From NCBI GenBank assembly GCA_946406585.1, contig CAMJLI010000026.1, positions 1 to 16,187 on the forward strand: 16,187 nt of DNA, read 5' to 3'. Position numbers and translations under genes: made by a program. The stretch's first letter is position 1. Each line of letters begins with the position of its first letter. Of the stretch, positions 7,438 to 12,087 are shown piece after piece. The DNA is from an uncultured Prevotellaceae bacterium (GTDB lineage: Bacteria; Bacteroidota; Bacteroidia; Bacteroidales; Bacteroidaceae). The notes under the pieces were generated by a model. The model did no database searches and was not told where the DNA came from. It was given only the letters and a program-made list of their open reading frames with translations.

Positions 7438-7875
7438 ATGGAGTGGTTTAGAATCAGAACGTCATCACTTCTGATGCGTGTGGCCGTCGATGAAATCGTC
7501 TATGTGAAGGCTGATGGGAATTATTGCGACCTTGTCCTCATTAATGGACGTAGTCGCAAAATGACCTTCCAGTTGCACCACTTTGAAGACAATTTCAAAT
7601 TGCTGAAGTGTGCCGATATGTTCATACGTGTAGGCCGCAGTCTTATTGTCAATCGTCAGTATGTGCAGGTTGTCGACCTTATCGACCAGACCATCACATT
7701 TGGTGGAAAACATTTGACTCGTGAATTTAGAACAGACAATCCTCGCACCTATCGGCCTGACAGAAATGAAGAAGTATCAATAGGAAGGGACATCTACATG
7801 GTTAGGGTGTCGCGCGATGCCTTGAAGCAGCTTAAAGATCTACTTGAAAACATGAAAGGAGGAGAAACGTCATGA
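7438..7875 (+). CDS. Stand-alone LytTR-family DNA-binding regulator
   Basis: The 145-aa protein is a LytTR domain almost from its first residue. The motif VDEIVYVKADGNYCDLVLIN is the standard LytTR strand pair, followed by FIRVGRSLIVNRQYVQVVDL, the usual F-x-R-x-x-R-S-x-I-V-N signature. There is no receiver or membrane domain, so any signal input must come from a partner. LytTR proteins bind direct repeats upstream of targets, often for envelope or surface genes. A less typical C-terminal tail (residues about 100-145) may be a dimerisation or partner-contact segment. Its TGA overlaps the next ATG (ATGA, 7872-7875), so translation of the next gene is coupled. That gene encodes a membrane protein, a layout seen for LytTR regulators controlled by a membrane partner. 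Confidence 0.88.
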   Translation: MEWFRIRTSSLLMRVAVDEIVYVKADGNYCDLVLINGRSRKMTFQLHHFEDNFKLLKCADMFIRVGRSLIVNRQYVQVVDLIDQTITFGGKHLTREFRTDNPRTYRPDRNEEVSIGRDIYMVRVSRDALKQLKDLLENMKGGETS

Positions 7876-8804
7876 GTGAATTCTTCGATAATATGGATAA
7901 GAGTCTCAACGACCCCAACAGAGAGCCTGAGGTTCCTGAGTTCATCATTGAGAATGATGATGTGAAACTCTCTTTTGAAACCGACAGTTCTGTTAAGGTA
8001 GGTAGGTGGAAAAAATGGTTTCGTGGATTTTTGAAGGCTTTCGTCGTGTCATTGTTGCTTTTGGCAGCCTTATTTGCATACAAGACTTGGAATTATTACA
8101 ATAACATCGGTGTTCCTGTTTCCACCACTCCCAGCGACAATATCAAAAAGTTGCAGATGGAGCCTGTAAAGGAAACTGCCGAAGTGGTTCTTTCCAGCGA
8201 TAGCATTCTTGGCGTGGCACTTGATTTTTATGCTATTCATGGTCTTTGTGCCAACATTGAGTTCCAGGAGCCCGACACTGCAGACACTTCTGTTTTCTTA
8301 TACTGCCGTTCTGCGGACCACCAGGCTGATGGGAATTATATCGGTTCGCTTGTTGTAGATGGCGAAGAGCGGCAAAGCGACCGCAGCCGCCTTGGTTATA
8401 TGGGAATGGTAGGCAACCGGATGGTCATCGGCATTTCCCGTAGCGAAAAGGTGAAAGACTATTGCATGGAAAATGGTGGCTCTTTCTTCAGGCAGTTCAT
8501 TCTTGTCAGCAACGGGGTGATTCCTAACCGCTTTTTCCTACATGGAAAAGTGGAACGCCGTGCCATTGGCCAGAAGGACAATACTCTTTATTTTATTGCT
8601 ACCCGTAACAAGGAGACTCTTTGGGATTTTGCCGACGCTCTACGTGAATATGGCTTTATGGATGCCATATATATAACAGGCGGTTATGATTATGTCTACT
8701 ACAGGACATCGGATGGTGAGCGCCACGACATTGGTAATATAGAGGACTATCCCCACAAGAAATGGAAAGGAATCATTCCTTGGCTTGTCTTCAGGAGAAT
8801 TTAG
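7872..8804 (+). CDS. Membrane-anchored phosphodiester-glycosidase-like (NAGPA domain) protein
   Basis: The 310-aa protein has an acidic cytoplasmic N-terminus of about 45 residues, a basic patch (RWKKWFRGFLK), one membrane helix (about 53-70) and a long periplasmic domain. The latter shows the order seen in phosphodiester-glycosidase (NAGPA) domains: GVALDFYAIHGLCANIEF, FRQFILVSNGV, KVERRAIGQKDNTLYFIA, and FADALREYGFMDAIYITGGY, where the family usually has a D/N-G-G turn. NAGPA domains cleave sugar-phosphodiesters, and bacterial versions are mostly uncharacterised. The unusually long cytoplasmic tail and the 4-bp overlap with the LytTR gene suggest the two proteins work together, for instance with the tail contacting the regulator. 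That link is inference. Family assignment is by eye and moderate. Confidence 0.6.
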   Translation: MSEFFDNMDKSLNDPNREPEVPEFIIENDDVKLSFETDSSVKVGRWKKWFRGFLKAFVVSLLLLAALFAYKTWNYYNNIGVPVSTTPSDNIKKLQMEPVKETAEVVLSSDSILGVALDFYAIHGLCANIEFQEPDTADTSVFLYCRSADHQADGNYIGSLVVDGEERQSDRSRLGYMGMVGNRMVIGISRSEKVKDYCMENGGSFFRQFILVSNGVIPNRFFLHGKVERRAIGQKDNTLYFIATRNKETLWDFADALREYGFMDAIYITGGYDYVYYRTSDGERHDIGNIEDYPHKKWKGIIPWLVFRRI

Positions 8805-8845
8805 GAACAACAAGGCCGGTTGGCCGTTTTCTCTGCTTCCTAAAT
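8799..8845. terminator. Inverted repeat spanning both stop codons of convergent genes
   Basis: ATTTAGGAA (8799-8807) is the exact reverse complement of TTCCTAAAT (8837-8845), and inside it GGCC-GGTT-GGCC (8814-8825) forms a small hairpin followed by four Ts. The plus-strand TAG (8802-8804) and the minus-strand TAG (8842-8840) each lie in one arm. It is probably a bidirectional terminator. Confidence 0.6.
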
Positions 8846-9853
8846 GCTGATGTCCACTCGCAGCATGCCAACGCATTTGGTGGTGCCGTCGGTGGTGATG
8901 ATATGCAATACAGGCTTGACAGTCAAGATGTTGGTGAGATGAAGACTGCAGATGAGTTCCGTGGCCCATTCGTCTACGTCCAGCACCCGTGTGTAGTCTG
9001 AGAACAAACCAAGCTCTGCACGCTTGAATGCGTATTTCCCGCCAAGGGCGCAGAAATTTTCGCATAAAATATCGTTTCCAAAAGCATGGCCATAGGCGGC
9101 AAGCAATGTGAGGTTTGGTGTAAGTGCATGCTCGGCGTAAGCCCATGCCGTAGGCTGAACTTCGGGCTTGGTGTGCATGCTGCCTCCTATGTAATAGTGA
9201 CTGCCGCGATAGAGGTATTCCACTTGTCCCATGGCAAATACGCCATCTCTCTTGGGGCAGATGCGGAAGACGTTGTTGCGTCCCGTGAAATCATAGTTTC
9301 CCGTTCCGTTGTAAAGTGATGCCTGTAAGCGCAGGTTCTCATGACCATAGGCATAATGTATGGCCATGGCGGCTACAGGGAAAGTGGCAATGGGGAAGTT
9401 CCAGCTGATGGTGGGGAAAATGCCGCATGAGCTGTTGGTGAAAAGGGCAAGTCCGTCGCTGCAGAAGTAATCCTCATCGGTGCGGCGGATGCCGGCGAAG
9501 AGCGAATGATGGTCGTTGGGTTGCCAGGTGATGCCAGCCACGGTGAGGGCAAACGGGATTTTTAAGTTGGTGGTCTCGATGTTGGAGAAACCTTGCAAGT
9601 CAATGATTCCCAGCTCCTTTTTTGTAAACAGCGTGCTGATGGAAGCCGCCTGGAAGGAAAACTTCCTTGATAGGGGAATGTCGGCATGAAGTTGGAGCAG
9701 GTTGACTTGACGAACTTGCTTGAAGTCTGTCTGTATCTCGCCTGTATAGTCCACCCCAAATGATGGACGAAGGGAGGTGCTGTCATCTTCTTGTGCCATC
9801 AGATTCAGGCAACTGCCAAGCAGTGCAATGACCACAAATATTGTATTTTTCAT
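8840..9853 (-). CDS. Outer-membrane beta-barrel, OprB-like carbohydrate porin
   Basis: The 337-aa protein has a signal peptide (MKNTIFVVIALLGSCLNLMA, likely cut before Gln21). After it come alternating amphipathic strands with many aromatic residues (LLQLHADIPLSRKFSFQAAS, ALTVAGITWQ, LQASLYNG, HYYIGGSMHT). The stretch LFTNSSCGIFPTISWNFPIA and CPKRDGVFAMGQVEYLYRG resembles Bacteroidetes proteins annotated as carbohydrate-selective porins (OprB). It should allow passive uptake of small sugars across the outer membrane, but the substrate cannot be read from sequence. It lies two bases after the SprT-like stop on the same strand, so the two are co-transcribed. The shared operon is not an obvious functional pairing. 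Confidence 0.68.
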   Translation of the reverse strand: MKNTIFVVIALLGSCLNLMAQEDDSTSLRPSFGVDYTGEIQTDFKQVRQVNLLQLHADIPLSRKFSFQAASISTLFTKKELGIIDLQGFSNIETTNLKIPFALTVAGITWQPNDHHSLFAGIRRTDEDYFCSDGLALFTNSSCGIFPTISWNFPIATFPVAAMAIHYAYGHENLRLQASLYNGTGNYDFTGRNNVFRICPKRDGVFAMGQVEYLYRGSHYYIGGSMHTKPEVQPTAWAYAEHALTPNLTLLAAYGHAFGNDILCENFCALGGKYAFKRAELGLFSDYTRVLDVDEWATELICSLHLTNILTVKPVLHIITTDGTTKCVGMLRVDISI

Positions 9854-9855
9854 AG

Positions 9856-10533
9856 TCAGTGCTTTTTGGGTCTGATGACGTTGCCCACCCGCTCCAATTC
9901 TATTGCAGAGGCAAGGTGCTTTTCTATCTCTTCTTTATCTACCCTATACAGTTTTGCCATGTTGGTCCTTTTGAAGCGGTTGAAGAACGGTGCTGTGGAG
10001 TAATACCAATTGAGTTTCAGTATGTCATATCGGCGAGGCAGTTCGTCATATATCTCGAAAGCCCTTGACCGTGCGCATACGGCGATGCCGGTGTCCCCTG
10101 ATTTCAGTGAAGCCACACATACGAGATGCAGCTTGGCTTTTTGGCTGTCGTTAGCGACAGGAAGAGCACTCTTGTCAGAAATGGTGATGTGGCGTTTGTA
10201 TCGGGTGTTGATGTCGTTCATCATCTTGCGGAAGACCACCCCGTGAGCTGAAGTATCCTGGATATGATTGTAATGGATGTAATAGTGAATCATCTCATGG
10301 GTGACCACATCCTCCAACTTTTCTTGGTCCATCTCGTACAACTTGCTGATGTTCAATGAAAAGTCATAATATGTCGGATTCCCATTCTTGTCTTTCTTTA
10401 CTTTATATCTCAATTGGCCGAGATAGTTCTTGGCCTGGCCTATACTGATACGTGGTATGGGGAGTTTGCCATCGAAGCACAGGTCGTTGTATTTGGTGAA
10501 AATGTTTTGTATGTCAATGATGGTGATAGGCAT
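9856..10533 (-). CDS. SprT-like zinc metallopeptidase
   Basis: The 225-aa protein has the SprT-like layout. The N-terminal helix and strand (IFTKYNDLCFDGKLPIPRIS) are followed by LGQLRYKV. The zinc site is VVTHEMIHYYIHY with His79, catalytic Glu80 and His83, and His97 in SAHGVVFRKMM is a likely third ligand. Eukaryotic Spartan relatives degrade DNA-protein crosslinks; bacterial SprT-like proteins are little studied, so a protease role is inferred from the motif. Unlike many SprT proteins, no CxxC zinc ribbon is visible in the C-terminal half (residues 110-225). It is cytoplasmic with no signal peptide. The porin gene starts two bases after its stop. Confidence 0.85.
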   Translation of the reverse strand: MPITIIDIQNIFTKYNDLCFDGKLPIPRISIGQAKNYLGQLRYKVKKDKNGNPTYYDFSLNISKLYEMDQEKLEDVVTHEMIHYYIHYNHIQDTSAHGVVFRKMMNDINTRYKRHITISDKSALPVANDSQKAKLHLVCVASLKSGDTGIAVCARSRAFEIYDELPRRYDILKLNWYYSTAPFFNRFKRTNMAKLYRVDKEEIEKHLASAIELERVGNVIRPKKH

Positions 10534-10545
10534 GGCTGTCTTTCC

Positions 10546-10650
10546 TCAAAGCTTGGTCGTCAAATAATCTATAGAGTTTTTATCTATTTCCTCCCCATGC
10601 AGTCCACAGCCGAGGATGGTGTCGTCTGTAAATATACGATTTGTTTTCAT
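10546..10650 (-). CDS. 34-codon ORF ahead of the SprT-like gene, possibly leaderless
   Basis: From the ATG at 10650-10648 the minus strand encodes a 34-residue peptide, MKTNRIFTDDTILGCGLHG then EEIDKNSIDYLTTKL, ending in TGA 12 bp before the SprT-like ATG. A TANNTTTG match (TACCTTTG, minus strand, 10661-10654) ends only three bases before this ATG. A transcript starting there would be leaderless or nearly so, or would start inside the ORF. It could be a small coupled peptide, an upstream regulatory ORF, or chance in an AT-rich leader. I recognise no homology. Confidence 0.3.
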   Translation of the reverse strand: MKTNRIFTDDTILGCGLHGEEIDKNSIDYLTTKL

Positions 10651-10653
10651 CTG

Positions 10654-10661
10654 CAAAGGTA
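10654..10661 (-). promoter_or_regulatory. Putative -7 promoter element (TACCTTTG) for the SprT-porin operon
   Basis: On the minus strand this reads TACCTTTG followed by CA, a full TANNTTTG match. No -33 TTTG lies at the usual spacing. The start of SprT-like translation is about 120 bp downstream. Confidence 0.45.
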
Positions 10662-10711
10662 ATACATTTTCTGCATATTTTTTCCTTTTTGCTTCATATT
10701 TAATAATCGCC

Positions 10712-10757
10712 AATGGCAACTTGTCCTAAGTGCACATCACTTGGATGTTTTGCCATT
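10712..10757. promoter_or_regulatory. Nested inverted repeats overlapping the luxS promoter
   Basis: AATGGCAA (10712-10719) and TTGCCATT (10750-10757) form a perfect 8-bp inverted repeat with a 30-bp spacer. Inside it AAGTG (10728-10732) and CACTT (10738-10742) form another, with flanking CC/GG. The right outer arm overlaps the -33 box at 10749-10752, so a protein bound here could block luxS transcription. Confidence 0.5.
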
Positions 10758-10779
10758 TGAAGAAAAATGAGTAATTTTG
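10749..10779 (+). promoter_or_regulatory. luxS promoter (TTTG-N19-TAATTTTG)
   Basis: The -33 TTTG at 10749-10752 and the -7 TAATTTTG at 10772-10779 are 19 bp apart, followed by CA, giving a near-perfect Bacteroidetes sigma-70-type promoter. The luxS ATG is 43 bp downstream. Confidence 0.8.
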
Positions 10780-10822
10780 CATCATAAAAGCATGAAGCTA
10801 ACCATTTAACCAATACATTATC

Positions 10823-11317
10823 ATGGAAGTTATACAGAGTTTCACCATCGACCACACCCACCTGAAGCCTGGCATCTATGTTTCGCGCGTGGACAGGGGC
10901 TTCACCACTTTTGACTTGCGCATCACTGAACCAAACCATGAGCCTGCCGTTGCTCCTGCTGCCATGCACAGCTTGGAACATCTGATGGCTACTTGGTTCC
11001 GTAATTCCGAGGTAAAGGACGACGTGGTATATGTGGGTCCCATGGGATGCCTCACTGGCATGTATATCATCATGACGGGAACATACACAGTGGAGTACAT
11101 GAGGCAACTAACCATCAAATGCTTGAAGTGGATTCTCACACAGACGGAAGTGCCCGCCACACAACCTGAGTCTTGCGGCAACTACTTGCTCCATGACCTG
11201 CCAATGTGTAAATGGGAGAGTGCCCGATATTTGGACCGATTGGAAAACGATTTCCACAGCGAATATACCAAACTTCAAATCACCCTCGATGACGGGATGG
11301 TTTTTGCAGATGCATAA
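10823..11317 (+). CDS. luxS: S-ribosylhomocysteine lyase (AI-2 synthesis)
   Basis: The 164-aa protein is LuxS, which splits S-ribosylhomocysteine into homocysteine and DPD, the precursor of autoinducer-2, recycling the SAM by-product. The metal site HSLEHLMAT holds His49, catalytic Glu52 and His53. The third ligand is Cys118 in ESCGNYLLHDLP, and catalytic Cys76 lies in GPMGCLTGMY. Length is normal (about 155-170 aa). The N-terminus FTIDHTHLKPGIYVSR is the expected substrate-contacting strand, so the ATG at 10823 is right. It has its own strong promoter and no adjacent pfs/mtnN or methionine gene, so it is probably monocistronic. Whether AI-2 acts as a signal here or is only a by-product cannot be told. 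Confidence 0.95.
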   Translation: MEVIQSFTIDHTHLKPGIYVSRVDRGFTTFDLRITEPNHEPAVAPAAMHSLEHLMATWFRNSEVKDDVVYVGPMGCLTGMYIIMTGTYTVEYMRQLTIKCLKWILTQTEVPATQPESCGNYLLHDLPMCKWESARYLDRLENDFHSEYTKLQITLDDGMVFADA

Positions 11318-11332
11318 ATGTTTTTTAGATTT

Positions 11333-11360
11333 CTGACAAAATGGCAAAGACTGACAAAAC
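11333..11360 (+). repeat. Clustered TGACA/TGGCA motifs downstream of luxS
   Basis: CTGACAAAA occurs at 11333-11341 and again at 11351-11359, with TGGCAAAG between them, so three TGRCAAA half-sites fall within 28 bp. A seven-C run (11397-11403) followed by a T run of seven lies 40 bp further on. The 183-bp gap holds only weak -7 matches (TAAATTTT at 11373, TACTTTTA at 11481). The cluster may be a binding site controlling the next gene. Confidence 0.35.
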
Positions 11361-11500
11361 TTAGTGGTTGCGTAAATTTTACACGTCATAATGGCACCCC
11401 CCCTGTTTTTTTAAGTGGGTGAAATTGGCAAAATATCATTTGGTACGGCATTTGTTGCGTAAAAAGTACTCAATGTGTTTTACTTTTAAATGTTACAATT

Positions 11501-11800
11501 ATGCATTACACAATAAGTGATTTGTTGCTCGGTGCAAGTGCCATGTCGAAAAGTGTCTTTGGTAAAAAAGACGAATATGAAATCAAATTCAATCACGAGG
11601 ATGACGGTCTCTGGTATGTGGATTTTCCAAACTGGCCGTTTGACCATCACAATCTTATGATGGTGGCAGGTGCCGACAGTATGTGTGAATTCTTGTCGGA
11701 TGATGGCTTGACTACCGAGGTGCTTGTGCGCCCGTCGAGCAAGAGGCTCCATTTGGAAGGCTACGCAGAACTGATTCAGAAAAAACTCTTCACTGACTGA
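11501..11800 (+). CDS. Small protein of unknown function, N-terminal part of a split gene
   Basis: This frame encodes 99 aa, starting MHYTISDLLLGASAMSKSVF. The core YEIKFNHEDDGLWYVDFPNW, PFDHHNLMMVAGADSMCEF and TTEVLVRPSS looks like a cytoplasmic alpha/beta domain of unknown function that I associate, with low certainty, with the DUF6717 group. No signal peptide or membrane segment is visible. The stop at 11798-11800 lies in CACTGACTGATGGG. If one CTGA of the tandem pair is removed, the frame runs on smoothly into 11801-11945 and yields a protein of about 146 aa. The real N-terminus might also be Met15. Translation as a short product is possible, but a frameshifted gene is more likely. Confidence 0.7.
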   Translation: MHYTISDLLLGASAMSKSVFGKKDEYEIKFNHEDDGLWYVDFPNWPFDHHNLMMVAGADSMCEFLSDDGLTTEVLVRPSSKRLHLEGYAELIQKKLFTD

Positions 11801-11945
11801 TGGGTCCACTTATGAGGTGCACAATCTCGAGGGTTTCAACAGCGACATTTGGCTTTGCCCTGTAACCCTGTTTGTACTGGGGCAATATCCCAAGTACATG
11901 TACGTGAAGAAAGTTTCCAGGAGGGACCAATCGGCACAGGCATAG
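11801..11945 (+). pseudogene. Out-of-frame C-terminal part of the preceding gene
   Basis: In the frame one base ahead of the upstream ORF, this stretch reads GSTYEVHNLEGFNSDIWLCP, then VTLFVLGQYPKYMYVKKVSR and RDQSAQA, ending at TAG 11943-11945. The composition (W, C, aromatic-rich strands) is protein-like, with no start codon suited to separate translation. A rho-independent terminator follows 20 bp later, as expected if the true gene ended here. The likely lesion is a four-base tandem duplication (CTGACTGA, 11793-11800); a sequencing error or recoding event is an alternative. Confidence 0.65.
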
Positions 11946-11965
11946 TCCGTCATGAACAAAGCCAA

Positions 11966-12005
11966 GAGAGTGGATGTTTTTGAAGCTTCCACTTTCCTTT
12001 TTTTT
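11966..12005 (+). terminator. Intrinsic terminator after the split gene
   Basis: GAGAGTGGA (11966-11974) pairs with TCCACTTTC (11988-11996) with one G-T wobble, and eight Ts follow at 11998-12005. Confidence 0.85.
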
Positions 12006-12012
12006 GCGCAAT

Positions 12013-12036
12013 ATGCATAATGGCATGCTTATGTAT
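12013..12036 (-). terminator. Possible hairpin downstream of the GH106 gene
   Basis: ATGCATAA (12013-12020) pairs with TTATGTAT (12029-12036) with one wobble around an 8-nt loop. It lies about 50 bp beyond the GH106 stop on the minus strand. No U tract follows in that direction, so a terminator role is weak. The rest of 12037-12087 shows nothing. Confidence 0.3.
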
Positions 12037-12087
12037 GGGTGCATTTCTGTTCTTGCCTACAAAGGGGGTGTTGACATGTTCCCAAGA

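Noticed and set aside
11391..11408. TGGCAC followed by a C run as a sigma-54 -24/-12 promoter
   Set aside because: The -24-like TGGCAC is present, but no GC/TTGC element occurs at the required spacing.
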